A stretch of DNA of 32,701 bases, taken from positions 1 through 32,701 of IMG/VR virus record IMGVR_UViG_3300013126_000130; one strand, 5' to 3'. The stretch comes from a virus. Of the stretch, positions 1 through 5,879 are shown one piece after another. A program made the translations under genes and the position numbers. Within the stretch, counting starts at the first letter, position 1. Each line of letters starts with the position of its first letter. The notes under the pieces were generated by a model, which saw nothing but the letters and a program-made list of their open reading frames with translations, did no database searches and was not told the origin of the DNA.

Positions 1-120
1 ATGGGTTCTGGAACTACTAACCTTGCTTGTTTAAAATTAAATCGCAAATCTATTGGAATTGAAAAGGAAAAACAATATTACGATGTTGCAGTTCGGAGGC
101 TTTCTTCGTATTGTGGCTAA
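1..120 (+). CDS. DNA methyltransferase, C-terminal fragment (5' end outside window)
   Basis: The first 39 codons are open from the window edge to a TAA at 118-120. The fragment starts with GSGTT and continues with a segment ending IGIEKEKQYYDVAVRRL. This is the AdoMet-binding motif I (FxGSGTT) and following helix of N4-cytosine/N6-adenine DNA methyltransferases in which motif I lies near the C-terminus (beta-class order). The catalytic DPPY/SPPY motif must lie upstream, outside the window, so base specificity cannot be judged. In phages such enzymes commonly protect DNA from host restriction. The 3' end abuts the release-factor-like gene. The family call is strong; the role is inferred. Confidence 0.85.
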   Translation: MGSGTTNLACLKLNRKSIGIEKEKQYYDVAVRRLSSYCG

Positions 121-133
121 CGGCTACGGCTAT

Positions 134-340
134 GTGTTAGAAGAAAAGCTGAAGTCGATTGCGACTAACGAACACGAAGAAAAGGTACGGAATCGTCGAA
201 ACGATCAGATCGGAGAAGGAGGAAGGGGTTTAAGGAAGAGAACGTACCGGGTCGTTGACGGAACCGTGATAGATCATACAACGAATAAACAATGCAGATG
301 GAAGGACGTACAAAAGGGTAAGATTGATCTGCTAAAATAA
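134..340 (+). CDS. Release factor 1 C-terminal-like mini protein
   Basis: A 68-residue basic protein. Its second half (RNRRNDQIG, then RKRTYRV, IDH and KGKIDLL) follows the pattern of the segment after the GGQ domain in class I release factors: R-x-x-Q-I-G-x-G-x-R, RTYNF, VTDHR and a closing G-x-L-D-x-L. No GGQ motif is present, so it cannot hydrolyse peptidyl-tRNA by itself. I chose the GTG at 134, 13 nt after the methyltransferase stop; ATG at 83 or TTG at 53 would extend it into the methyltransferase. It could compete with or modulate host RF1, which is notable beside a UAG-reading tRNA, but this role is inference. It could also be a decayed gene remnant. Confidence 0.55.
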   Translation: MLEEKLKSIATNEHEEKVRNRRNDQIGEGGRGLRKRTYRVVDGTVIDHTTNKQCRWKDVQKGKIDLLK

Positions 341-348
341 CGACTGAA

Positions 349-690
349 ATGAAAATACTATTCCTCGATGACGATCACAATCGGATCGATGTCATCAAAA
401 AAAGATGGGACGCAAATCATGAACTGAGCATTGCAGAAAATGCGGCTGAAGCTATTGATCTGTTAAAAAAGATCAAATTTGACTTGGCGAGCTTGGATCA
501 CGATCTTGGAGGAAAGGTTTTTCAACAGAGCGGTAAGAATACGGGTTACGAAGTAGCTCAGTTCATAGCAAAGATGAAAGACCCTCCGCCGATAGTAATA
601 GTTCACTCTTGGAATTACGATGGAGCTCAGAACATGCTAGCTGAACTTCGTGGAGTAACTGAAACTGATTATCAGCCATTTGTTGTATAA
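349..690 (+). CDS. Receiver-like protein, cyclic-phosphate-processing (cREC) type
   Basis: A 113-residue single-domain protein with a receiver-like fold pattern: an N-terminal strand ending in three aspartates (residues 7-9, ILFLDDDHNR), a second acidic site SLDHDLGG (about 48-55), the helix GYEVAQFIA and then VIVHSWN (about 83-89). The LDHDLGG and HSWN signatures are those of the cREC family, proposed to act on cyclic phosphates in RNA repair systems rather than in two-component signalling. There is no DNA-binding output domain. It starts 8 nt after the release-factor-like gene. The phosphatase, RNA ligase and tRNAs nearby fit an RNA end-processing role, but that is inferred. Confidence 0.7.
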   Translation: MKILFLDDDHNRIDVIKKRWDANHELSIAENAAEAIDLLKKIKFDLASLDHDLGGKVFQQSGKNTGYEVAQFIAKMKDPPPIVIVHSWNYDGAQNMLAELRGVTETDYQPFVV

Positions 691-703
691 ATTTAGAAAG
701 AAC

Positions 704-1117
704 ATGATAAAAGCAACTAGAAATCAAATCTACAACGTTCACAACCATTACCAGGGAAAGACCAAGAAGGTCCTGTGTGCGTGCTCCGCTGGTCTGTTAA
801 GGTCAGCCACTCTCCAGAATTTTCTGATCAGAGAGTACGGTTACAACGTCAGAAACTGCGGAACCGACGAATCTTACGCACTAATCCCTATATCCGAAGC
901 TTTGGTTGAATGGGCAGACGAGATAGTTTTCGTCAATTCTCAGAATTACAACATGGTGAAGGAAGAGATCGAAAGTCTTGGAGCAACCGAAAAGTGCTAC
1001 GTTCTCAATATTCCGGACATTTACGCGTTTAACGATCCTGCTCTAGTAGACATCTGTAAGGAACAGTACGAGAGAATCGTTCTAACGAAAGTGGCTGGTA
1101 CTGCTGACGATAAATAA
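704..1117 (+). CDS. Low-molecular-weight protein-tyrosine-phosphatase-like protein
   Basis: A 137-residue protein. Residues 23-36 (VLCACSAGLLRSAT) contain the C-x5-R phosphate-binding loop (C27 to R33) of the LMW phosphatase/arsenate reductase fold, followed by the family pattern of a Y-N-V strand and NCGTDE. The general-acid DP motif normally near the C-terminus is not obvious (NDPALVD near 112-118 is a candidate). I chose ATG 704; TTG at 680 is the alternative. The product could act on phosphoproteins or on RNA phosphate ends as part of the neighbouring cluster. Its last codons, GAT AAA TAA, form a late-promoter-like motif. Confidence 0.7.
   Translation: MIKATRNQIYNVHNHYQGKTKKVLCACSAGLLRSATLQNFLIREYGYNVRNCGTDESYALIPISEALVEWADEIVFVNSQNYNMVKEEIESLGATEKCYVLNIPDIYAFNDPALVDICKEQYERIVLTKVAGTADDK
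1109..1117 (+). promoter_or_regulatory. Late-promoter-like motif GATAAATAA, overlapping a stop codon
   Basis: GATAAATAA is one base from the T4 late consensus TATAAATA(A) and reads Asp-Lys-stop of the upstream gene. The next ATG is only 4 nt away, so a transcript started here would be nearly leaderless. This spacing differs from the other late promoters in the window, so it may be fortuitous. Confidence 0.3.
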
Positions 1118-1121
1118 AGGT

Positions 1122-1298
1122 ATGAAACAATTCGTACCTAATTTTTCGGAATTTTCCAGAGTTTACGAGCAAGTTGCTAAAGAGGACGAGATTCTCAAAG
1201 GTGGAAAAGCGGACGACCAAGAGTTTCGTTTCGTTCGATCGGCTGATGTATTGGAAAAACAACAAGTGAAACCTTTTTCGGTAACCTTGTATAAATAA
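1122..1298 (+). CDS. Small protein with N-terminal capsid-targeting-like motif
   Basis: A 58-residue protein starting MKQFVPNFSEFSRVYEQ. The NFSEF segment resembles the short F-x-E/Q-F motif at the ends of several other proteins here (12142, 15655, 16372, 23478, 23993, 24783) and the N-terminal capsid-targeting sequence of T4 internal proteins (MKTYQEFI). The rest is charged and hydrophilic with no recognisable domain. The ATG lies 4 nt after the previous stop. Its last codons TAT AAA TAA double as a perfect late promoter. It may be a head-core or internal protein; this is inference. It is too short for confident family assignment. Confidence 0.6.
   Translation: MKQFVPNFSEFSRVYEQVAKEDEILKGGKADDQEFRFVRSADVLEKQQVKPFSVTLYK
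1290..1298 (+). promoter_or_regulatory. T4-type late promoter TATAAATAA
   Basis: A perfect TATAAATAA that also encodes Tyr-Lys-stop of the upstream small gene. A transcript starting a few bases downstream would cover the non-coding stretch and reach the terminator at about 1440, or read on into the tRNA and RNA ligase gene. Confidence 0.65.
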
Positions 1299-1386
1299 CC
1301 CAGAACGACGCTTAACAACGATATGAAATAGGTAACGAGACAAACACGCAAAACTGAAAGACCTCAGCGTTTCGCAGAGGCGACCC
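1299..1386 (+). other. Non-coding stretch, possible small RNA between late promoter and terminator
   Basis: No gene is visible between the stop at 1298 and the terminator stem beginning at 1387. The stretch has a compact hairpin at about 1366-1380 (CCTCAGCG, TTT, CGCAGAGG). Because a perfect late promoter sits at its left edge and an intrinsic terminator at its right, a discrete RNA of about 130-140 nt is possible. I do not recognise it. Confidence 0.3.
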
Positions 1387-1440
1387 AAACGGGCGCTAGC
1401 GTGACGTTCTCGATCAAGTTTATTAAAGGCGCCCGTTTTT
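1387..1440 (+). terminator. Intrinsic terminator with long loop
   Basis: A 10-bp perfect stem, AAACGGGCGC (1387-1396) pairing with GCGCCCGTTT (1429-1438), runs into a T tract. The loop is 32 nt, longer than usual. It sits directly before the initiator-type tRNA, so it may also shape tRNA processing. Confidence 0.65.
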
Positions 1441-1445
1441 TACAT

Positions 1446-1518
1446 CGCGGGGTGGCAGCAGAGGTAGCTCGCAAGGCTCATAACCTTGAGGTCGAAGGTT
1501 CGAATCCTTCTCCCGCAA
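1446..1518 (+). tRNA. tRNA-fMet-like (anticodon CAT), initiator type
   Basis: A full cloverleaf: acceptor CGCGGGG (1446-1452) with TCCCGCA (1511-1517), D arm, anticodon stem CAAGG/CCTTG, loop CTCATAA with anticodon CAT at 1479-1481, and T arm GAAGG-TTCGAAT-CCTTC. The first acceptor pair is the C1/A72 mismatch that marks bacterial initiator tRNA, and most of the rest matches initiator tRNA-fMet. It differs in having only two of the three G-C pairs in the lower anticodon stem (A-T at 29:41) and an extra C in the D stem. CCA is not encoded. The tRNA call is strong; its use as initiator is likely but unproven. Confidence 0.88.
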
Positions 1519-1570
1519 CACTTGTAGGTATCGCATCGGGCAAGTACTGGAATCTACCTACTATTTTTTT

Positions 1571-1599
1571 ACCTCATCCTGAAAAGGGTGAGGTTTTTT
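1571..1599 (+). terminator. Intrinsic terminator downstream of tRNA-fMet
   Basis: ACCTCATCCT (1571-1580), loop GAAA, AGGGTGAGGT (1585-1594; one G-T pair), then TTTTT. A weaker long-loop pairing (GTAGGTA near 1524 with TACCTAC near 1555) lies between it and the tRNA. It separates the tRNA from the RNA ligase gene starting at 1617. Confidence 0.8.
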
Positions 1600-1616
1600 A
1601 TTGGTACAATACTCTC

Positions 1617-2672
1617 ATGGAAACACCAGCACTATACTCACGGGACGATTTTAGGTCGCTAGTTTTTGCTCGCGATAATTACTCGTGTGTGATGTGCGGC
1701 AACCCGGCTAAGGACGCACATCACATCATAGAGCGTAGGCTGTTTTCAGACGGAGGTTATTACCTAGAAAACGGAGCTTCTCTGTGCGAGTACCACCACC
1801 TTGCAGCAGAAAGAACTACTCTATCGTGCAACGAGATTCGCAACAGTGCTGGTATAACTCAGATCGTCATACCTGATCACATGTACGATGATCTCCAATA
1901 CGATAAGTGGGGAAACATAATTCTGCCCAACGGCTTTAGATTGAGAGGTGAACTCTTTTACGACGAATCCGTTCAGAAAGTCCTATCAGAAGGGAACATG
2001 CTACACTTGTTTCAAAAGTACGTTAAGTACCCGAGAACGATGCACCTTCCTTGGAGCAATTTACTAAAGGATGACAGAATCTTGGCGAACGACGATCATT
2101 TTGTCGGAAAAAGAGTCATCGTTACCTTGAAGATGGACGGTGAGAACACGACCATGTACAACGATAAGATCCACGCACGTTCGTTAGACTCAGGAAGTCA
2201 CGAGACCAGGAATTGGGTGAAAGGCCTGTGGTCCAGAATCGGTTGGATGATCGACGATAACATGCGAATATGCGGAGAGAACCTCTACACTGTTCACTCA
2301 ATGAAGTATGACAACTTACCTTCATACTTCATGGTGTTTTCAGTTTGGATCGATAACACTTGCTTGGCCTGGGAAGAAACGACTGAGTACGCTCAGATCC
2401 TTGGACTGGAAACAGTTCCTGTGATCTATGACGGCATTTACGACAGAGAAGCTATCGAAAAAGCGTTTGCTCAGTACTCAGAAACTAATGAGGGTTACGT
2501 TGTCCGAATAGCTGACAGCTTCAACTACGGCGATTTCAGAAAGAGCATAGCCAAGTACGTTCGGCCGCAATTTAGGCAGGCGATCAACAATTCGCACGGA
2601 CACTGGATCTCAAAAAAAGTAGAAACTAATAAGCTGAAAAGTGACAGTTCAACGGAAAAAGTGGTACGTTAA
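1617..2672 (+). CDS. HNH domain fused to RNA ligase
   Basis: A 351-residue protein with two parts. Residues 10-65 look like an HNH/zinc-finger nuclease domain: VFARDNYSCVMCG (C24, C27), DAHHI (H35, H36), GASLCEYHHLAAE (C57, H60, H61). Residues about 160-320 carry nucleotidyltransferase ligase motifs: KMDGEN (motif I, predicted adenylylated Lys172), ENLY (221-224), EGYVVR (292-297), KYVR (313-316). The pattern fits Rnl2-like RNA ligases. ATG 1617 was chosen because it follows the tRNA and terminator; the open frame upstream runs through the tRNA. It may repair RNAs cut by host anticodon nucleases, or cut and reseal RNA. The ligase part is confident and the HNH part likely; the combination is unusual. 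Confidence 0.85.
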   Translation: METPALYSRDDFRSLVFARDNYSCVMCGNPAKDAHHIIERRLFSDGGYYLENGASLCEYHHLAAERTTLSCNEIRNSAGITQIVIPDHMYDDLQYDKWGNIILPNGFRLRGELFYDESVQKVLSEGNMLHLFQKYVKYPRTMHLPWSNLLKDDRILANDDHFVGKRVIVTLKMDGENTTMYNDKIHARSLDSGSHETRNWVKGLWSRIGWMIDDNMRICGENLYTVHSMKYDNLPSYFMVFSVWIDNTCLAWEETTEYAQILGLETVPVIYDGIYDREAIEKAFAQYSETNEGYVVRIADSFNYGDFRKSIAKYVRPQFRQAINNSHGHWISKKVETNKLKSDSSTEKVVR

Positions 2673-2806
2673 ACTTCACTAAGCAATTTTGCACCACAAT
2701 AACAAAAAAATCAAACAAGATGAAGTAGAGCATTAGAAGTCCTGTCGGAGTTTTTGAATCTCAAGCTGTTAATTCACAAAATTCACAACAAAAAAATTCA
2801 AAAACA

Positions 2807-3106
2807 ATGACAACAAAAGACTTAAAATCGGAAATCAAAGCCCTCGCAGAAAAGCAGAGGCAGACCAAGGAACAGAGAAAAACTGTAAACTTCAAGGGAA
2901 CACGTTCTTTGAATCCTAAAGACGCGCAGCTTTTAGCGCTCGAACAGAAAAGCCAACTCAAGCACATGTACATCGCGTACGCTCTGCTCAGAGGCAAATC
3001 TATAGAGACGGCTATCAACCCGGAAACTGAGTATTCACAAAGAAAGGTTGACGAAATCATGGCGAAGTATGCAGAAGCTGTTTGTGTTAGTGAGAACGGA
3101 TCTTAA
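2807..3106 (+). CDS. Hypothetical small basic protein
   Basis: A 99-residue, lysine- and glutamine-rich, mainly helical protein. Residues 5-30 look coiled (LKSEIKALAEKQRQTKEQRK). No domain is recognised. It follows a 134-nt A-rich gap with no promoter motif I can identify; the leader before the ATG (AAAAAAATTCAAAAACA) has no Shine-Dalgarno sequence. Its 3' end overlaps the start of the Pth2-like gene by 38 nt, which suggests translational coupling. Confidence 0.7.
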   Translation: MTTKDLKSEIKALAEKQRQTKEQRKTVNFKGTRSLNPKDAQLLALEQKSQLKHMYIAYALLRGKSIETAINPETEYSQRKVDEIMAKYAEAVCVSENGS

Positions 3107-3362
3107 GGGATCCAGCCCAGCCGTACAGGCTGGCCACGCCGTCGCGCAGTGGATGATTGATCATCCGAACACCTGGGAAAACGAAACCCTGGTCTACCTA
3201 AACGTCGGTTCAAAGTTCGACCTGCACAAGTGGATCTCAAAAATTTACTACAAAGACTTGGATTTCTCAATTTTCAAAGAACCTGACCTTGATCACGAAG
3301 CAACAGCGATCGCTTGTTTAACCGATAAACGCAACATCTTCAGCAACCTTCCGCTCCTGTGA
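3069..3362 (+). CDS. Pth2-like peptidyl-tRNA hydrolase family protein
   Basis: A 97-residue protein starting MQKLFVLVRTDLKGSSPAVQ followed by AGHA. The L-V-R-T-D-L-K ... AxQxxHA pattern is the N-terminal signature of the Pth2 (archaeal/eukaryotic-type) peptidyl-tRNA hydrolase fold. Near the C-terminus FKEPDLDHEATAIA matches the family's E-P-D-L ... T-A-I-A strand. If active it would release peptides from stalled peptidyl-tRNA, fitting the tRNA and RNA-repair theme of the region. The start is inside the preceding gene (38 nt overlap). The stop codon lies in the stem-loop of a terminator. Family likely; activity inferred. Confidence 0.72.
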   Translation: MQKLFVLVRTDLKGSSPAVQAGHAVAQWMIDHPNTWENETLVYLNVGSKFDLHKWISKIYYKDLDFSIFKEPDLDHEATAIACLTDKRNIFSNLPLL

Positions 3363-3380
3363 GCGGAAGGTTTCCTTTTA
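3345..3380 (+). terminator. Intrinsic terminator overlapping the Pth2-like stop codon
   Basis: A 12-bp perfect stem, AACCTTCCGCTC (3345-3356), loop CTGT, GAGCGGAAGGTT (3361-3372), then TCCTTTT. The TGA stop of the upstream gene is inside it. Its presence supports the start of the next gene at 3392 rather than at an upstream codon within the stem. Confidence 0.8.
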
Positions 3381-3391
3381 ACAAGAAAAAC

Positions 3392-3814
3392 ATGGACACT
3401 TACTTAGATCATAAAAACGTAGTCAAGAGACTAGTTGACGAGTACCGATTTCACGAAGGTTTGGTCGTAGCGTACGATTTTGACAACACTGTGTACGATT
3501 ATCGCAAAAAGGGAGACACTTACGACATGGTAGTTGACCTACTAAGAACGTTGGAAAAAGTTCCTGGAATAAGCTTTGTTGTTTGGACCGGAACTGCTAA
3601 CGAACGCCACGATTTTGTTAGAGCCTATCTTCAAGCGAACGACATTCCGTACCATACGATAAACGAGAACCCATCTTTCTTCAAATCTTCGAGTAGAAAG
3701 ATCTTTTACAGCATCCTTCTCGATGATAGAGCTGGTTTAGTCTCAGCGTACAATGCCCTGGTTGACTTTTTGAACGAAATTGGGGTACAGTATTTTTACA
3801 AAGAAAGATCATGA
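3392..3814 (+). CDS. HAD-superfamily phosphatase
   Basis: A 140-residue protein. VVAYDFDNTVYDY (about 25-37) is HAD motif I with the nucleophile Asp29 and Asp31; FVVWTGT is motif II; RKIFYSILLDDRAGL carries the motif IV acidic pair DD. There is no sizeable cap domain, consistent with small phage HAD phosphatases acting on nucleotides, nucleic-acid ends or proteins. I chose ATG 3392 because a terminator lies just before it. The substrate cannot be read from the sequence; the neighbouring RNA ligase and tRNAs make a polynucleotide-end phosphatase plausible. Confidence 0.78.
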   Translation: MDTYLDHKNVVKRLVDEYRFHEGLVVAYDFDNTVYDYRKKGDTYDMVVDLLRTLEKVPGISFVVWTGTANERHDFVRAYLQANDIPYHTINENPSFFKSSSRKIFYSILLDDRAGLVSAYNALVDFLNEIGVQYFYKERS

Positions 3815-3858
3815 AAAAGTCCGTAAAAGTTTTAGTAGTTGGCGAAACTTTCGATTAA
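3811..3858 (+). CDS. Tiny ORF or gene remnant (15 aa)
   Basis: An ATG overlapping the HAD gene stop (ATGA) opens a 15-codon frame, MKKSVKVLVVGETFD, ending TAA just before the suppressor tRNA. The K-V-L-V-V-G-E start is typical of the first strand of a Rossmann-type enzyme, so it may be the leftover 5' end of a gene replaced by the tRNA and terminator. It could equally be a meaningless short frame. Confidence 0.25.
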   Translation: MKKSVKVLVVGETFD

Positions 3859-3861
3859 ATT

Positions 3862-3933
3862 GGGTTTGTAGTTCAGCGGTAGAACGGCGGTCTCTAAAAC
3901 CGTTAGTCGGGGGTTCGACTCCCCCATTCCCTC
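3862..3933 (+). tRNA. Amber-suppressor tRNA (anticodon CTA), Trp-like body
   Basis: D arm GTTC-AGCGGTA-GAAC, anticodon stem GCGGT/ACCGT, loop CTCTAAA with anticodon CTA at 3894-3896, variable TAGTC, and T arm GGGGG-TTCGACT-CCCCC are all well formed. CTA reads UAG. The body, especially TGTAGTTCA and the CGGTCTCxAAAACCG anticodon arm, resembles tRNA-Trp with CCA changed to CTA, as in the classic E. coli Su7 suppressor. The acceptor stem is poor: GGG/CCC pairs but TTT faces TT or TC. CCA is not encoded. A terminator follows immediately. The anticodon reading is clear; charging and function are uncertain because of the acceptor stem. Confidence 0.72.
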
Positions 3934-3935
3934 AG

Positions 3936-3960
3936 AAGCCTGAACCACTCAGGCTTTTTT
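3936..3960 (+). terminator. Intrinsic terminator after suppressor tRNA
   Basis: AAGCCTGA (3936-3943), loop ACCAC, TCAGGCTT (3949-3956), then TTTT. It ends the accessory block before the glycosyltransferase. Confidence 0.85.
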
Positions 3961-3986
3961 AGTATAAGAGCGAAAAGTTACATTAG

Positions 3987-5855
3987 ATGTCTAAGAACAG
4001 GATAGCTCTAATCCAAGTATGGTTCGGTAAGCTTCCCAGCTATTTCGAGTACCACCACTCAACCTGCCTAAACCAGAGAATCGATTTTTACTTTTTCACC
4101 GACCAAGAAGTCGACAAAAAGTTCGAAGCTGAAAACGTAAAATTCTTCAAGATCACGCCGAGAGACGTTCAGCAGAGATTGTTCGACAGAACAAAAAGAC
4201 CTCTAGTAATCCCGTCAGCTTACAAGCTCAACGATATTAAGCCTACTTATCCGGACCTTTTTCGAGAGTATGTGAAGGATTACGAGTTCGTTGGTTGGTA
4301 CGATATTGACACTTTGCTTGGAGATGTTGCTTCCTGGATGGAACCTTATCTTGACGAGTTTGACGTGATCTCCTTCGGAGAGAACGGTCCAATTTACAAT
4401 CGCATCTCTGGACCTTTGGCGATAACTCGAAACACCGAAAAAGTTAGAACAGTTTACCTAAATGATCCAACCTTTTACGAGTGCATGTCAAAACCAGACT
4501 ACGACGAGTACGACGAGAGGAAGATAACCGAAACTTACGAAAAGCTAGGGATTCATGTGAAGGTCATGTTTGACTGTTCTAACATGGACCCGATCAGCTA
4601 CAAGATCAAGTTTGACGCACTTTGGACTGGCGGGAAAGTGTACGTTGGCGGAGTAGAAAAGATGATCTACCACTTCTTCAGAAAGAAGCACACTGAGTTC
4701 AAGAGAAGGGGCCAAGCGATCGTAGCTAGGAGAAAAGTGGAGTACTTGGACGATTTCTACTACATCACATACTTCACGCAGAGTTACGAGCCGACCGCTA
4801 GAACTCTGATCAGCACGATAGAAAAGTTCTCGAGAAGAAGGTGCATTTTGTACACGGTGAACTATTCGTCCACGTTAGTTCACGAGCTATCCGATCAATT
4901 CGTAGTTAGGCGGATAGACATCACAGGCAGGGATTTTCTTGACAAGCGCGGGCGCAGCTTCAACACGATCACTTCCAAGCCGGTCATTCAACTCGACTCA
5001 CTTACTGCTTTTCCAGGAAAGAAGTTCGTGTTCCTTGACACCGACATTTACATCACGGTAGGCATGGATTCGATAGCTAAGTACTTCAACCAGCTGGAAA
5101 ATTACCCCTTGACGAATTCCCACGTGCACGACGTCATCTACAGCATAGAAGATAACGGCGACCGCGTTAGTTCGTTGCACGCTCTTGGCGACGAGATAGG
5201 TGTTCCTGTTAGAATATTTCCTAGACGAAAGACCAACGTGATGCTATACGACGAAAGGTCAGCGTGGTTCTTCAAAGAGCAGATGGACATCTACAACGAG
5301 CACAAGGATTCGACCAGGAGGTCCATCTTTAAGTTTCACGATGAGGACACATTCAACATCATACTGTCAAAGTACGACCTCCCTAAAGCCCTCCCAGTAG
5401 TGGACATTGAGGAATCGTTCGACATAAACCTAAACATTTACGATAATTACACTTACAACTGCTGTCCAATATCTGACAAAGCAATCGTTCCGAAAACTGA
5501 TCGTGACGTTTACGTGTTTCATGGTTACAAGAGTCCGGAAGTTTTTCAGCAAGTCGAAGACACCTACGGCTCTACTGTTCTTGATAAAACCGACATGATC
5601 GTCGAGTACGACGGGAAGGACGTTGTTCTGATAAAAACATCGTTTCTCAAGGAGAAAAGGATCGAACCGAAAGTAAACGTCATTCTGAAGGACGATGATG
5701 CCGAAATATTTAGGTGTGGTTGGGAAATATTCAACTCTCAGCTGTTCTTCATCTGGGGAATTCACTTACAGAATCGCAAGACCTACTTGGTAGAACTGAC
5801 CGAACAGGGAACTGACCGTTTAATTTTCAGGACCGAGCTGATCACAAACTACTGA
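3987..5855 (+). CDS. Two-domain glycosyltransferase
   Basis: A 622-residue protein. Residues about 1-210 start IALIQVWFGKLPSYFEYHH, with FYFFTD and, at about 105-115, FVGWYDIDTLLGD. This is the D-x-D-bearing pattern of a GT-A-like family found in polysaccharide clusters (DUF6625-like as I recall it). Residues about 250-500 form a second sugar-transferase-like domain with FVFLDTDIYIT (D-x-D near 350) and a GT8-like layout. The C-terminus is a beta-rich tail. In phages such enzymes modify virion proteins, DNA or host surface sugars; the target is unknown. The next gene encodes a lectin-like virion protein, a possible substrate. It may be expressed from an upstream unit; AGTATAAG near 3961 is a weak promoter candidate. 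Confidence 0.8.
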   Translation: MSKNRIALIQVWFGKLPSYFEYHHSTCLNQRIDFYFFTDQEVDKKFEAENVKFFKITPRDVQQRLFDRTKRPLVIPSAYKLNDIKPTYPDLFREYVKDYEFVGWYDIDTLLGDVASWMEPYLDEFDVISFGENGPIYNRISGPLAITRNTEKVRTVYLNDPTFYECMSKPDYDEYDERKITETYEKLGIHVKVMFDCSNMDPISYKIKFDALWTGGKVYVGGVEKMIYHFFRKKHTEFKRRGQAIVARRKVEYLDDFYYITYFTQSYEPTARTLISTIEKFSRRRCILYTVNYSSTLVHELSDQFVVRRIDITGRDFLDKRGRSFNTITSKPVIQLDSLTAFPGKKFVFLDTDIYITVGMDSIAKYFNQLENYPLTNSHVHDVIYSIEDNGDRVSSLHALGDEIGVPVRIFPRRKTNVMLYDERSAWFFKEQMDIYNEHKDSTRRSIFKFHDEDTFNIILSKYDLPKALPVVDIEESFDINLNIYDNYTYNCCPISDKAIVPKTDRDVYVFHGYKSPEVFQQVEDTYGSTVLDKTDMIVEYDGKDVVLIKTSFLKEKRIEPKVNVILKDDDAEIFRCGWEIFNSQLFFIWGIHLQNRKTYLVELTEQGTDRLIFRTELITNY

Positions 5856-5862
5856 TAAATAA
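5854..5862 (+). promoter_or_regulatory. Late promoter GATAAATAA
   Basis: GATAAATAA starts within the stop codon of the glycosyltransferase and ends 17 nt before ATG 5880, the spacing seen at most late promoters in this window. Confidence 0.6.
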
Positions 5863-5879
5863 GAATAAAGTAGCGGATC

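Noticed and set aside
1401-1616. Upstream extension of the HNH-RNA ligase frame
   Set aside because: It would run through the initiator tRNA and a terminator; ATG 1617 just after them is a better start.
3780-3962. Open frame spanning the suppressor tRNA
   Set aside because: It covers the tRNA and terminator and has no protein-like composition; the RNA reading explains the sequence.
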